Source of the DNA: Liolophura sinensis
Taxonomy: Eukaryota > Mollusca > Polyplacophora > Chitonida > Chitonidae
NCBI RefSeq assembly: GCF_032854445.1
Contig: NC_088300.1
Location: 31,911,608-31,975,607, forward strand
Direction: 5' to 3'
Length of the DNA: 64,000 nucleotides
Numbering within the stretch: position 1 is the stretch's first letter; every line of letters begins with the position of its first letter. The translations under genes and the position numbers were made by a program. Below, in pieces: positions 1 to 14,195 of this stretch. The notes under the pieces are model-generated. The model was not told where the DNA came from. It saw only the letters and a list, made by a program, of their open reading frames with translations, and ran no database searches.

Positions 1-999
1 GCAACACTATCCCCACAGTAACTGTTTATCAGCACTTTGGCCCATTCCTCATTTGTTGGCTTGTATATCTTTATACGGCTTAACCTCAGAATGTCACTTT
101 TTTAATGTGTACTTGCATGAGAACGGGATTTAATCTATCAAATGGCCTCTCTCACGATCATAAAACGGATGTAAAAGCCCGTATTAAGTTCAAATGAAGG
201 ATTCCTAATTTGTCGTGCGGATTTATTATAGATCTGTTGCATGGTCCTCGTATCCCAATGTGGATAAAAGTAGAGGTATGGCACTTTATATGAGTCAAAC
301 CAGGGGAATTCATAGAAGATGCGTAGGTTTATATTTTTAAATCATCAATTTTGAAAAAAAAAGACAAACATTTCCCAAAACACAATATTTCAATGCAATA
401 TTTTATGGCACCGCGGTACGGTAGATAAAGCATGTGTTTTTTTTTTTTGCAAGGAATCTCCACTTTTTCTTTCTTCCCTGTATTCCATTTTAGCAGAAAA
501 AGGAATAAAGAAAGTTAGGTCTGTGCTGAAATGCAATTAAGGAAGGAATCTCGAATTTTTCTTAGCAGCAAATGAAACGAAAAGAAAAAATTATGCCAAT
601 GCTGAAATTTCACGCCAAACCCTGTACAATCTGATTCCGCAATGCAGTCCAAGTTCTCTTTTTTAAAAGAAAGTTGCCAATTCCAAATTGTTTTTCTAAG
701 TTGGGTTCGTTATATTTGTAGGACGTCCTGCTGGAACTCAATGCCTGGAACGTGTGGCCAAATGTTCACCGCTGATATTGACCTTGTGTGCTTACAAGCC
801 CGAGATGGCAGTTGTAAGGTATCGGAATACTAGCTTTGACAGGACAAGAATTTAAACAGTCCATTATGTGGAAGAATATATTTGTTCATTGAACCGGCTT
901 CTCTACGAACTGGACGACAAGGTATAAGCTTATTCTACGATGCCATGAATGCTATTCATGCATGATAGAGGTGCAAGATGAGATGCAATAGGCACAATC

Positions 1000-1165
1000 T
1001 AGGTGTCGATACAGACATTCATATACCAACCGTCAACATAATGGTCGGTAAATAATCGGAAAGACCAATGTCCAAACAACGTTCAACACCAAAGAAATTA
1101 AGACGAAAATTCATGCAGGGAAAGGCATGCGTCAAAAGTTTTCAACGATACGCACAGATTATACA
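1000..1165 (+). repeat. Diverged direct repeat, copy 1
   Basis: This block shares ordered words with 1910-2110: 'cagacattcatataccaacc' against 'cagacattcgtataccagcc', then 'aaagaaattaagacgaaa' against 'aaagaaattaggacgaaa', then a 'gttttcaa' word. It reads as an old interspersed element rather than a gene. A weaker match around 13550-13575 ('aacagttttcaatgatgcag') suggests a family. Confidence 0.55.
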
Positions 1166-1909
1166 TTTGTACATTTGGTATCTAAGAGTTGAACATGCAT
1201 GGGTTCGTCTTATAGTTAGTACTTCCTGGACTGCCTAAGCAATTTTGTGCCAGCCAAACCCCGCAGTAGTGTCCAAGTCAGGCGTGATGTAACCTTAAGT
1301 AGGCCTACACAGACTAATTATGCCACAGATGACCGGCATAAGGATTAGGCTGCCCAGTTATCCTAAGCAATGCTTCTAAACATACTGTGCCAGTTAAACG
1401 CGAAAACAACTGATGACTTACACTCTACGTTCTAGATATAGATATTTTTATTCATCTTCCAACATATGGTAAACATTTGGCGGGTAATTCGCAGAAGTAT
1501 TTGGATCAGTAATTGAGGTATTAAAGTTACAATATTTACTGCAAATACAGTACAAGGAGTATATCTACATTCAAGTTACCGTAATACAGAGCCGATGGTT
1601 TCTGTATTGTTTATTGTGAAATAGTTCTTATGCATTATTGTCCACGTGATGCAAAACAGAGGGTATACCGGCATCTGTATCATTGTACCGTATCTACCGT
1701 ATTTACCGTGAAACAGGGAAACATTATTTAATGTCAGGTGAGGGCTCAATAGAATCTTCAGTTCTGGGAAACAGATAGCATGTGCTCATTTAAACATTGT
1801 GTGGTAGAAATGCGAGTTAACGTGTATTGAAGAAAGTGAAAGGTATCAAACGGACTTGGAAATGTAGTTGATACTATAAATACTATACTGTGAATGTTAA
1901 TCTATGCCT

Positions 1910-2110
1910 CGAAACAGACATTCGTATACCAGCCGTCAACCAAGATGGACGTTCCAGGTCAATAATCGAAAGGCAAATTCCCTAAACGGCGACTAACACA
2001 AATCGCCAAAGAATTAATATAGAATATAAAGAAAGAAATTAGGACGAAATCATGCAAAGAGCAGTCAACAGTTTTCAATGAAGTTGGAATGACGCAAGGT
2101 GTGTTCTATG
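1910..2110 (+). repeat. Diverged direct repeat, copy 2
   Basis: This is the second copy of the block at 1000-1165, in the same orientation about 0.9 kb downstream. The shared words keep the same order with small indels between them. No coding potential is visible. Confidence 0.55.
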
Positions 2111-3974
2111 CGAATGTGTGAAATCTGTATTCAAATCGTGTGCCAAGCTAATGTATAAGTTGTCGATAATAAAATATGTATCTCAGTTGCTTTTTGCATT
2201 GTAGGCCTAACTGATCATATACCTTACATGGCAATCTAATTAAAGCATGCACTTTGACCTCAAAAACACACTTCCAGTGTATTGAAACGTAGCTTAGGAA
2301 AACCTCAGGAAGTTTTATATCCATTTGTTCCCACCAAGCACACATATTTAAATATCCGTGATTCTGACCGCAGAATAACCGTTTAATTATTACTGTGGAA
2401 AAATTATTTTCTCAACTATTGCAATACCTTGTACGACTTGTGCGCATTAATTCTATTTAGGTAGCGTCTTGATAGAGGATGAGAGCAGAGGCACTATTTT
2501 ACTCATTAATTAAAACATTTACTTTAGAGCTCTGTCGATTTTAGTCCCGGCGACTTTTGGTTGGAAATTCCCTGTATAAATGCTCGAGATTGGAACCCTA
2601 CAAAAGCCAGTGGACAGAACGCGAATAAGTGTTCATAACTACGCCATCGTCGGCAGACATAATTATGTTTAGCGCGGAAGCCAAAAATGTTCGCCTAGTC
2701 AGTCAAGCTGTTTGTGAGAGCTAGCGGGAAAGAAAGTCAACTCAATCTCGGATAATTTAACTAAATTTGCGCATATCATTGGACCAATATGTCCGATCAA
2801 TGCGGAGTTTAATCGGCAATTTTCAATACGATTATGGCAAATCGATTTACACAATGCTTATTTTTCTCATAGCCGCCGGCATGAAATAGACTTGTTATCG
2901 AATTACGGCTTCGGCAAAGACGAAGAAAATGGGCGTAAATACTCAATCCGAAGTGATGTTTAAAGTTTGCCACGTAAGGATTAGTGAAAATTGGTGGAGG
3001 AGCATGGGGGAGAATTAGATCGAGATGGACTCTTCATTACCCGCACGGTCCCAGTAAGGATTCTTCTGGAAGCGGCTAGGAAATGAGAGGAGCAAGGCCT
3101 TATTGAGCCCGTCTGTCGGACGGCACAGATTGAAGGGAATCAAGTGGACGTTCAACAACAGTTACTAATACCTTGACTTTTGACAGGGTGCTCTGTAAAT
3201 ATACGCTGATAATTCCAATCACGACCGACTCTATTAGATCAGGTTTTCTGCTGCACTCTTCGGAACTGTTCAGGTCGAGGAGGGGCATTCAGCTGCACTG
3301 AGTCGACCGCGTTGTGGCCAGCTCTAGAAGTTGGACAAGGTTAATAGAATCAACAGCGAGAACCAAAGAGAATTTCAAAGTTTCTTTTGCATGCAAGATC
3401 TGATTAGTCCAGTATATCAGGGAACCGTTTTAAATATTACGAAAATAAACATTGATGTGCGTTTCCATTTTTGTACATGATGTTTGCTGCATGCCAGATG
3501 CTAAAAAAAAACATTTGAGGGTGAATTTCCTTCTCCGTCTATATCAAACATGAAAACATTTTCTAGTTTAGCTCGAAATATTACTAATTCTGTTGGAGTC
3601 CAGAGGTGAAAAATAATAGCCTCGAGAAAAACAATTCATACTAAGCTCATAAGGAATCAAATGTGATCAAGTGTAGCATCTAAAATTTTGTTAAATTCAT
3701 ATTAATATTCGCGTGCGTTTTCATCTAAACATTTGGATTTAAAATAGACTGTCAATTGATATTTTTATTAGTAAGACACCGCTGTTATTGACGGATATCG
3801 AAGATGAAATAATCTTCCTTATGGTTCCCGATGCATTTTTACGTTGGAATGCTTTGGGAGATATAAGTGTCAGAATAGATAATAATCGAGAGATGCTACT
3901 GACGTCCATCCAAATTTTGTTTTAAGTGACGGGCTTCCCCTAATCAGATGCCACTTCTCGTGAGATCCTGTGGC

Positions 3975-3984
3975 TCTCGCGAGA
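3975..3984. promoter_or_regulatory. TCTCGCGAGA palindrome
   Basis: A perfect TCTCGCGAGA decamer is present. In animals this is a known CpG-type core promoter element. No gene start is recognisable beside it. A related but mutated stretch at about 25970-26000 ('atcctgtggctcttgccaga') shares the flanks, so the site may simply lie in an interspersed repeat. Function is uncertain. Confidence 0.25.
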
Positions 3985-6599
3985 TTTCCACGGGAGTGTA
4001 ATATCGCTTATCACGCCTTGACATGACACAGTTATGACGTAAGAAGCACGCTCGCTCGGTGGTTAAAGTGACATAACACGAAAACGTAAGCTTAACAGCT
4101 TGTTGCACTTCATGGGTGGTTTGAGGTGTTACTGTTAAAACGATACCCCCCTTGTCTTACCCTGTTATCTTATCAAGGGTGTTAATCTAACGATGCCATC
4201 TCTCTGCCTTACCAATCAATTCCAGCTCAGCACTCTTCCTGACAATGGTAAATATTTTGGTTACCATTAGCTTAAATGTTTAGAGTTATTAGTTAAAGTG
4301 GTGTCTGAAATTACCTCAACTTAGGTGTATTCTTTATCTGAACTTAGTCAGAGTCGTAGTTAAAATTCTATTAACAGGGGATTTGAGAAATTAAATTAGC
4401 TGCCCTCTTGTCATCGGGCCTTAGGGGGTGAACGGAGGCCCAGTGGGCCGGTCCATTGCTTGAGGAGAAAACGGCGGAGACTTGTGACATCACTTCGCAT
4501 TATAAAAAACAATGGCGGACACATGGATGATTGGAGACAAAGATTTCCGCTGATTTTTCTTTGAGCTACGGAGATTGTGGATGAAGCTGTCACGCCGGTT
4601 ACTGTGGCGAGTGCAGGACAAGAAGAGACAGTTAAGCTACTAATGACACGCGTCGGCCCCGCCAGCCCCCAAAGTTATCAAATTAGGCGAAGCCACGCAA
4701 AATACAGGCGACGAACTGTCAATACTTATTGCGTTAGGTGTCGTCTCAATGAAGTGAATTAGATCGTTTGATGTGGAATTGGTTCCATAGCATAACAATT
4801 AACGTTTGTTACTAAATTGAATTCAAAGCGTTTCGCCTGCTGCCTCGAGGTATGTTGAGATTTGGGAATGGTGGAAGCAACCCCAGCTGCGGCCCTGCCA
4901 ACCTGCAGATCTTCGGAGACCGTCTCCCTGCGGATCCCTTTCTTGTACTCTAATTGAGATAACGCACTGAAGAGTTCTTAAATCTCATAATTGGCCTAAC
5001 TTTTAGACATCTATGATTTCCAGATTTTTGCATTCTGTCTGGGCTTTGGTTAGATAGTGAAGCCCTCGGTCCGGGGGCCCTGTTGACAGCTGGTATGCAG
5101 TTATGGCCGTTCTCACGTTCCATATATAATGGACCATTAGCGGTGTCAGCAGCGGGCTAACATGGAAGGTAAAACGCCAAGCTACACCAGACACTATAGC
5201 CATAATTGTTACATTAGCTATAAAGCAGGCCAGTGGGAAATCACCAATTAAATCGTTAACGCATTTTCCTGTCGTTGCTGTTGCTGATGGTGCTTACGTC
5301 TAAATGAACCCGATCATCTGGCAGACGTATATGTCGCTCTCGCTGATCTCAATTCTATAATGAAAACAGATTCTATTCCACTTACAAAACCTGACTAAAA
5401 TTTCCTACTTATCTACACTATTCTTCCATAGTATTCTCTGTTTTGAAAATTTTGTTAATAAAAAATTAATATCTTACTTTTATAGGAATACAAAAACTTC
5501 TTTGACTGTCACTATGTATATACTTTATATATATAATAAAATTTTATTTCAATTTTAGCTTCAAAGAAGCCAAAGCACACACAAACCACTCGCATATAAT
5601 AAGTCCTTTCGTTAGATGATATTAACCCCACATTGGAGTCACAGGATCAAATCCAGCTGGAGCCCTTTTGGCAGAGGAGGGTGATTTACCCCGGGGGCTC
5701 CGGTGTCCACCAATGCATTCTCTGTAACTGTATTCTCTCAAGACGTTAACATACAACATTACTGATAAGGCTATGTTTTTTGTAATGCACTTATTTCACA
5801 TTTGTTTCCCCTTATATCTGAATAAGGCCGTTGATCCAATGGAAATGTTATACAGTTTCCCAACGTTAAATGTTAATTACATGAAATATGTTTCATCGAT
5901 CTCGCTCTCTACCATCTTCTCCTGACGCTGACCTTTGCAGAAGTGAATCAACATTCATGCTGTGTTAGCTTAAAACAATAGAAATTAGGCATGAAGAAAT
6001 AATAAATAAATTATAAACCCTCATGGATTGCTCTCTTTCTGCCACGTGTGTCTTTGTTACAGCGTTTATGCTCACTATCTAAACGATTGTACCGTGTTTT
6101 CGCACGTTTACTTCGTTACTCTTACGAACTGTAAATTTATACTTTCCAAGAAGTGCGTCTTAGCCAGCCTCACATCAAAGCTAGGTCGATCAAGGTTATA
6201 CACCATACAGCTCAACAACCAACCAGGACATTGTTATATGCAGGAAATGCGAATTTCAACAAAAAATATATCAGCACGTGTGTCAAAATATCAAGAACAA
6301 TTCTTTAACCTGGTAAACAATACTGAGCCCCAACACCGGAACAGCATACAAAGTATAGTGTCTATCCTATCCTGTTTGTATTTGGGGAGAAATGAAAATA
6401 TTTCTGTTGATATCTGAAGAAGGCACTCCCGCAAATTGGTCCTTTGATGGTTCCAGCCAAGCACGTGTGCGGTCACTGGCAAAGAATATGTGCTTTATGG
6501 ACATTTATATGACCACAATTTATACTGTCTGTACAGTTATATTGTATATATGAGCTAAACGCTACTATTGTTGATTGATTTATATATTTTATTTAGGTG

Positions 6600-6725
6600 A
6601 AAGAATTAAAGCTTCATTAATAGGATGGTGATCAGTTTTTATGGGTGCATGGAGGAAACCAGGATAACCCGGAATAAACAACCGATCTTTGTTATGTCAC
6701 TGACGAACTTTTCTACCATAATAGT
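6600..6725 (+). repeat. SINE-like fragment, family B
   Basis: The order 'gggtgcatggaggaaaccag' ... 'accgatctttg' ... 'tcactgacgaactttct' recurs in this window near 19240, 20570, 24610 and 31010. It resembles the core of a second dispersed family, distinct from the main SINE. The copy is truncated. Confidence 0.45.
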
Positions 6726-7164
6726 GGAACTGAAGTGGTGTGTACAGATTTTTATATACTTCAGCAATCTGAACATTACTATATCAGTGGCGTCTAATAA
6801 AATGCAATTAACACCACTGCCCTTTATTTAAAATCCAATTCTGCTTAAAAACATGGTGTTAGGAGACCTGTAACTTGCTATAGACTAGACCATAAACTGT
6901 CACACAGAATAAAACTATAATTAAGGTAAACTGGACAAGAGGCCGGATTTCACTGTTTCTGCATGTGAATGACCATTTGCCAGCTATCACAGTCGTCGCT
7001 GTTCTGGATTTACTCTTTATGCTACATTCTTATATCTTGTATTCCTGCGTGGTGGACTAAGCATTCGATTGGACGCTGCATTTTGAGTATTTCTTGACAA
7101 TTGACGCCTAATAAAATGTATGTATGTTTGGGTCTTTATGTGATACTTAAACAATATTTCAGGC

Positions 7165-7370
7165 GTTGTGTCTTCTGGTGACAGGGTGAGTCCATGCCGC
7201 CAATGTGCCGTGTCACTGAAGTATCATACTGAAGACACCAGACATGACACCCTGTGCAGGCACTCGGTCACAAGTGACGTATACTGACACCGAGCCAACC
7301 AGTCCTGTTTCCTTGCTCTACAGCCTCTCAGACCGCTGAGGGAGATGGCAACAAGTGCCATGTTTTAAAG
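7165..7370 (+). repeat. Dispersed repeat fragment, family C
   Basis: The sequence runs 'atgccgccaatgtgccgtgt', 'agtatcatactgaagacacc', 'gacacc(g)agccaaccagtcct' and 'caacaagtgccatgttttaa'. I recognise this order as a repeat common in molluscan DNA, from memory and not checked by search. There is no coding signal. Confidence 0.45.
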
Positions 7371-7522
7371 TCTAATAAAATGCGATTGACATTAATGTAT
7401 TTCCTTTAACCTAAGTCTACTTAAGCGGTGGTAGTAACCCTAAGCTAAAAAGGCCGAATTTCTCCGGTTACAATTGACCATTGTCAGCTATAATACACTG
7501 TCCTTGCTGCTCTGTGATACTC

Positions 7523-7525
<3 letters not shown>

Positions 7526-7566
<41 letters not shown>
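7526..7566. repeat. (TA)n microsatellite
   Basis: About 40 bp of uninterrupted TA dinucleotides. It generates spurious Tyr-Ile open frames. Confidence 0.95.
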
Positions 7567-7567
<1 letters not shown>

Positions 7568-8879
7568 GCTGCAGATTTTTATATTTACACACGGCCAAAT
7601 GCACGAGAGTCATCAATGCCTCTTTATCTGCGACAACGGGGGTTTTCCACAAAAAATCTACTGTACCAGATTTCTAAAACATATACTTGTATGGTAAAAT
7701 CGATGAGTCAACGACTGAAACAATGCCCATATATTTTGCAAATTTAATGCATTTACACAAGCCAGCCGTTGCTTCAATTTAAATTTGGTATTAACGGTCA
7801 ATTGCGATAATTACTTATCTAATAATACATCAGTCCTTTTATTAACAAATGGCCATGCCAGTGCTTGGTTTTATTATGATTCACTGCTCGATTTAATATA
7901 TCATATCTTAAATTCAATCGCATACACATATTACAGGAAATACGGCCTAATCAACTTCGGAATAATTGGACTAAGGCTATCTACAACCGTGTTCATTTGT
8001 CTGTCTGCAGGAAGATTGCGTTTGGAAACTGATCCATTAGACATTCAGGCAAAATTTGCTTACGACAGCTATACGGATAAATGATTGGTATATACAGTAC
8101 ATGGAGATATATATAGTACGTGGCACCGATGAGAAACTTGATACATAGGCACGTTAGTATAGAAAGTACTAAGAAATCTTCAATGAGAACAAGATTACAA
8201 AATGGGCTTATCGCCATTTTCCAGATTGAGAAAACGACTATTATATTTGTAGATTACCAATAAATGTTGGAAGTTATATCATCAACTGTACGTTGGAAAA
8301 ATGCACGCTGAAGTTTCAAATCTGCACATCACAGAATCTACTATAACTGGATCATACAAAATGCGCATTACGAAGTCATTTTGTTGTTGCACGCCACAAC
8401 CAGGTGAAAACCAATATACTTATTAACAACTTTTCTGAAAATATTTAGCAGAATAGTTTTTCACTACATTTCCTGAGGTTTGATATATAAGGCACAACAG
8501 AAAATCTTCCTTGTGGCTTTATAGCGTGATACTTGTGGCAGCGCGTCAATTAGTGACAAGACCAACGAGATCACGTGGTTTGGCAGCGTGTTAAGAAATG
8601 AACATGTTATGAGTTTGGACTCACCTAGGACCGTGTGCCAAACTTAGAGGTAGTTTGTTAGATGCTATTCAGCTGCTGCATTACACGTGACTTTTGGTAA
8701 GGGGCATCATGCCCCGTTATATCGAGCTGGGGATCAGTCTTGAGGATAATTTTTTTTTCTTTGTTGCTGTTTGCCTCCTACTTCCAACTATTTATTTAGT
8801 TGATTAGGCTTAAGGAAGAGCAAAAGAAAAATTCACGTATAGGATATATAAGTCTTTATTGACTTTATTGATGACAAAG

Positions 8880-8995
8880 AGTGGGTAGTTCCCTCAAACA
8901 ACTACTGCCCTTTGTTGGGTAACTGACAAACCTAACAGGAGGACGCTTGATTCGAACCCAAGACCTTAAGGGTCATGTGGCGTTTGAATACCCAT
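8880..8995 (-). repeat. tRNA-like SINE head, degenerate
   Basis: On the minus strand there is a B-box-like GGTTCGAATCA within about 35 nt of poorly matching A-box sequence, followed by non-tRNA sequence. This is more like a SINE head than a functional tRNA, because no cloverleaf closes. Confidence 0.35.
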
Positions 8996-9299
8996 GTTAA
9001 ATAATATCAACATTCAGTGGCCCGTAGGAGTCAAAAATCGGGGGAGAAATTGTTGGTGTATGAAAGAGGCAGATTTTTCAAACTGTAGGTCCACTCGATT
9101 TGAGCTCTTCCAATTACAGAAGCTTTTCGGCCTTCTGAAATCAGGCTGGAAAAGGCGAGAGATCTTCCTGAAGACTTTCTTCAAATTCCTGCAAGCTACA
9201 AATCGAGTCGGCGTTGTGAAGAAACAAGCTTACAAAACGTCCATGACATAAGTTTGCATCCATGTCCCATGTTCCCAAATGCATGGTACACGTTTAAAA

Positions 9300-12200
9300 A
9301 TGGATTTCCAGAATCTGATCAACCCACCGAGAGACAGAGCTGCTTGTCTCAATTGAAGGCATCCTAGCACCTTTTTAGCAGCTTGGAATGGCTCTATTTT
9401 AAGTCCTATTAGCGGTTTTCATAATCGTTGTTGCAAGTTTCGTGGCATTACGAGATTTTGGTCCCGATCTCGACGTAGGCCTAAATTACCATGTATCTTA
9501 GTTCTAACAGGCTGTGACAGCGAAACATATTGAAAACTTTACTCTGTTTAAGTGTCGAGTTTCTCGTATTGAGCTGCTCACTCAGCGATAGAGACTCTAT
9601 TTATTTGTTTTAGCGGCGATGTACATGCTAGCCACGTCAGCTGTGAAATCAACATGTCAGAAGTGTCAATCTGTCGGCGGCCGGAGATTACCGAGATCTG
9701 CCGAAAGTTGACGTGTTGTGGCAGGCGTGGAATGGCTCTTGCGGAAGATTGTTATTGACTTTTCCTTCATTTTTTATGGGAAAATATACTTGGAAATTAG
9801 CACAACTATTAGCTTATGTAAACATCATTACCGCACTTGACCTCAGTGACCCGATTGGGGTTTTAACCAGCGTATTAGCGGATTCTGTGCAGTCGTCTTA
9901 AGTCACCTCCGTCACATCGTGGACAACTTTCTTTTTCTCCAGTGCCGATATTTTACATACTGTATTTATTATTAGTTCCTTGTACACGACTCTAAAATTA
10001 GATTATCGTAGCTTCTCTCCAGTGTGTTGATTTTCTTGCTACGTTAAGATGTCAAATTTGGTTTCTATTAAACGGCACTTAGCAGCGGAACATCCCGAAA
10101 TATGCATGCCATAATCGTGCATGTTGCAGAAATACGGAGAAAAGTCACGTGATTGCAGCTAGTGTTTGACCAATCAAATGATCAGCTGTCCTCCACCTGG
10201 GTCGCCTCGACGCTATGCATGCTTCACGGCAATTACGTGTAGATTATTTTTCATCTGTGTAGGGTTTACGTCATCGCCAGGCCTAAAGGCAACGTAGACC
10301 ACGTGTTTCGTGTAAATTGCCATCATCTAGCACGTGAGTGACAGGGCGGAACGAGATCCCGAGATGTCAGATTGTGGAAATGTCTACGGGGAAAGCCGCA
10401 TGGGGCCGGTTATAATTGCCAGTAATAATATTTCTCTTAATTGGTGATTATATCACAGGCAGGTTTTTACAGGTGCCCAATTCGTCCTGCTTAGAAAGGC
10501 CAGTATGTCACGGATCCACGCTTCAGCGCCTCGGGGAAACTGATTATGTATCTATAACGTTATTTTTATGTAAACATTTCGGCTTTTCCGACAAAATGAG
10601 ACTGCCCCCAAACATTCTGCTGTCATGTGATACAGCGTGGGTCGTCTGCATCTGCCAGGTTCGTCAAAGTATCTTAAAAATACTTCTAATCATCTTATGT
10701 TTCACACAAGCAAAGAAAATATTTCTTTTACTTACGTAGAGGTCAAATCTTTTACTTGACCTTGAATTCCTGTCGAGAAAAGAAATTGAAGTTCATCTTG
10801 GTGCAGCAAATGGGAATGAAAACCAAATAGTCAAAAGGAGGAATGTGTCAATTTATTACAGTTGCATTTGATCAGTACACGATCTTCCTGCATCGCAGTA
10901 TTCATTTATATACATTGTACCTTAAGTGTCCCTGCCTTACTTTGCAGATTTGTAGCAAGCGCCTGTCTTGTGCATTAAAAGATCTCCGGAGCTGATGTCA
11001 AAAGGCTTTTCATGCAAGTGGGCCTATACTTGGCGAGAGGTTGTGCCCCCCCACCCAACGGCTTCAGAACCAGGTGAAATAAATGAATGAATAGAATAAT
11101 TAACTAAATAAATAATTAATATAAATGCATGGTTTTAAGGATACACGTGTACGTATATACAGTCAAGTAGGCCTTTAATCACATTGCATAAAAATAAAAT
11201 GACGGTTATACATACACGACCTCATGAAACACGACCTCCTAGTTTGATCGGCCACGAAAACAATCTTGGTTATTTTATAAGTTGAAGCTTTTACGTGCAG
11301 TATATAGACTATTTTCACCTAAAAATTCATCAGTCTTTGCATAAAAAAATTAGACCAGTCTTTGGTCATACACGAATTCATTTTAATTCCGTTTTAAACA
11401 GGTAAGTTAGGCTAATAAATCATAGCCAAATACTCATTTGAATACACTCAAAAAGCAAATGTGTACCGTTTTGTATATGCACATATATGATTATGTAGCC
11501 CGCAATGTAAACAAGATGTACAGGTACACAATTTGGTATACACATTATGTACTCATAAAGATGATATGCAAGGTACACATTAAAGTTCCCGTGCAAATTT
11601 GTTACAAGTTATGTGCGTCTGTGGTTCACATCTTGTGTATTGTGTACACAACTGCTTTGAGAGAGTACCTGTGGTAGATGAAGGCTAGTCGAGTCTTCCC
11701 TGCCTTGTTAATATGTCAGGTGGTGCTCATCAACAAGCCGTTCCCATGCATATAACCTTATTCAGCCTTCATTAAGTTATGCTATTTTCTATAACAACCA
11801 AAGCACTCGCTTATTCTATATATGATTAAAAGTTTTAAGAAACTACTTTGTACTCAAAATAATTAGTTTAGTTAATCACTCCAATGGCAGACCGACGAGC
11901 ACAGGTATACCTGTTCGCAATCGGAAACGGCGATCGCCTTTTACCTGTTCTGTTTGATGTCGTTTTACCTTTGACTCTGTTACCTGAGTTAACTCTTGAC
12001 GAGGCCAATCACCTGTACGCACCTGATTTTATCAATAAACCGATCTATACCTTCATTCTTGTCTCCGCTCATCATCGGCAAATTATCCGAAGACGCCGTC
12101 AAATGACGCTCGACTTTGCCTTAATATGTCTTCAGTCTGAACTAAATACGTCTTAATTATTTACCGAGATGAAATGATGGGGCCAAATTCCCTCCTGTTC

Positions 12201-13760
12201 ACTTTGTGGTGTATAGCCGCCCGGTCAGATTAACCAAATTTATACTCAACAGCAAATGATCTCAAGAGGATCCATCGAAAAAGCTCGACAACAAGATATG
12301 GAATATCGTTTTTCTGAATGCGTTTGTAGTGAAGATCAAATGGAACACATTTACATAGGTACGGAGCATATACACTTACGCACTCGCAGATTATGGCCTA
12401 TATAATCGCTATTTGATACGCGTGCATCCACCGCAATGCATTATGAAGTGTCAGTTTTTTTGTTCGTTTGTTCGGCAGTCCGAATAGATAGATATTTGTA
12501 AAGTCACCGTTTAATGTGTGTGTTTGTTTGATCACCTGTCAACTCCGCCCTAATAAAATTAAGACAACAATAGTAGATCTTCATCGGCCTATACTTATTC
12601 AGTTCATTCATTTCATGGGTTTTAACTCGTAATGGATTACTAAAATACATAAAATGTTATACACTTCATTGTACATGTACATTTCACTGCATATGATCTT
12701 AGTTCGTTTAATCCCCCCCTCCCCCACCCACCTCCACCTTAATGCTGGTAATTATCGTTAACATCCAGCGCATTTATTGCACTAGAGCCACAACCGCAGG
12801 TTTTGAAACATTTGTGTTTTTCGCATAGGTGCATGACGCAATGAAACTTTTTTTTTTCTGCGTGCGGATTTGCATTAAATCAGGAACTGTGAAACCTATG
12901 CAGAGAAGAATGGTATAAGTATGTAGACCCTTTGGCCCTTAACTTATTAAGTCATCATTCAAAATGGAGCGATAAACATCCGAGATAATAATATTTTCAT
13001 GACGGCTTTCTCTATATTTTCTGGACAATGGTTTCCCAAGTGTTTTTGCCTCTTGTCGTATTGCATCTAATATGCATGCGTTATCGGAATTTTCAAGCGT
13101 AAAAATAATATTTTGTATATGACAACATTCGTAAAGAAGAATCAAGTATAAAAAACAAAATCACAACAGCTCCCTATGGTCAAAACAATGTATTTAAATA
13201 GTTTTAATTGAAGCAGTTGTTAAAACTCATGGATTTAATGAAAGTCAGATTAACATGAGTTCACATTTAACAGCTGGTTTTATTTCTTGTTAAGGGTGTG
13301 TTTAACAATATGTTGTATATCGTGTTACATAGATTCTATAGGGATTAGCTTGATTTATTTCAGCAACAACATGTGAGTTGCTCTTAAATCCTGCTGGATT
13401 CATGTATAATGAAGCAGGTTAAATCGGCAAAGAGAATTGGTACATGGGAACGACATACTCAACGTTTAATACAAGCCTCCGAAGAACAAAGAAAGTGTAT
13501 TGCATATAGTTAACAAGGTAGGACTGGGTCATTTAAATGGAAGAAGTTAACAGTTTTCAATGATGCAGGAAAGATAAAGACTGTAAGACACTATAACATG
13601 TATATCTCAGCTGTACTTTGGTTACAGTTGTTCTTGTATCCAACACGGCGGTTTTAGTCCCGGGTTAAGTAAAATCAGACACAATCAAGAATAAGAGCAC
13701 CATGCAGAGTTTCTGTACACTCCATCCATATTTTCTCACAGTATAAAGAGAATTACTTTC
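9300..13760. other. Intergenic stretch, no recognisable gene
   Basis: The part at about 9.4-10.5 kb is non-repetitive, with mixed base composition and motifs such as CACGTG and TGACGT-like sites. It is a candidate for conserved regulatory DNA. The rest is AT-rich. Short open frames, such as that at 11884-12156, have no domain I recognise. Confidence 0.5.
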
Positions 13761-13767
13761 ACGCATT

Positions 13768-14195
13768 GTGGGCACCTCCGTGGTCGAAGGTGGGCAGCTC
13801 GCCAGCGCGGCGCAACGAAACAGCGATCGCTGTGAATTTATTATTTATTTATTTGATTGGTGTTTTACGCCGTACTAAAGAATATTTTACTTATACGACG
13901 GCGGCCAGCATTATGGTGGTAGGAAAACCGGGCAGAGCCCGGACGAAACCCACGACCATCCGCAGGTTGCTGGCAGGCCTTCTCACATACGGCCGGAGAT
14001 CAAGCCCAGCTGTGAGTTCAAGTCCAGCTCATACTGGCTATGTCTAGCACTGTCAGGGGAAGGTCTTCCAGCAACCTGCGGATGGTCGTTGGTTTCAAAT
14101 GGGCTCTGGCTGGTTTCCTCCAAACATAATGTTGGCGGCTATCGTATAAGTGAAATACTCTTGAGTATGGCGTAAAACACCATTATAGGCCTAAA
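13768..14195 (+). mobile_element. SINE (family A), split by a nested copy
   Basis: A forward-oriented tRNA-headed SINE begins with 'cctccgtgg' and ends in 'ggcgtaaaacaccat'. Its body is interrupted at 13836-14008 by an opposite-strand copy of the same family. Flanks of the insertion carry a GCTGTGA direct repeat (13829-13835 and 14009-14015), the expected target-site duplication. The two orientations together form a potential hairpin. Confidence 0.75.
13836..14008 (-). mobile_element. SINE (family A), nested inside another SINE
   Basis: A reverse-oriented 5'-truncated copy. On the plus strand it starts with the TTTA-rich tail, then 'ttgattggtgttttacgccg', and ends within the body at 'acatacggccggag'. 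It is bounded by a 7-bp GCTGTGA duplication. Confidence 0.8.

Larger units (their letters stand above)
1..5360. other. Intergenic stretch, no recognisable gene
   Basis: No open frame here shows a recognisable domain or a splice-consistent exon chain. It contains a diverged direct duplication (about 1000-1165 and 1910-2110) and a more GC-balanced, low-repeat part from about 2.5 to 5.3 kb that could hold regulatory DNA. Otherwise I see nothing I can name. Confidence 0.6.
5360..9300. other. AT-rich intergenic stretch with repeat fragments
   Basis: This stretch holds a TA microsatellite, fragments of at least two SINE-like families and a tRNA-like B-box. The 129-residue open frame at 6028-6417 has no recognisable motif and no splice context, so I do not call it a gene. 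Confidence 0.55.

Noticed and set aside
6028-6417. 129-codon open frame
   Set aside because: No motif, no splice or promoter context, and base composition like its surroundings.
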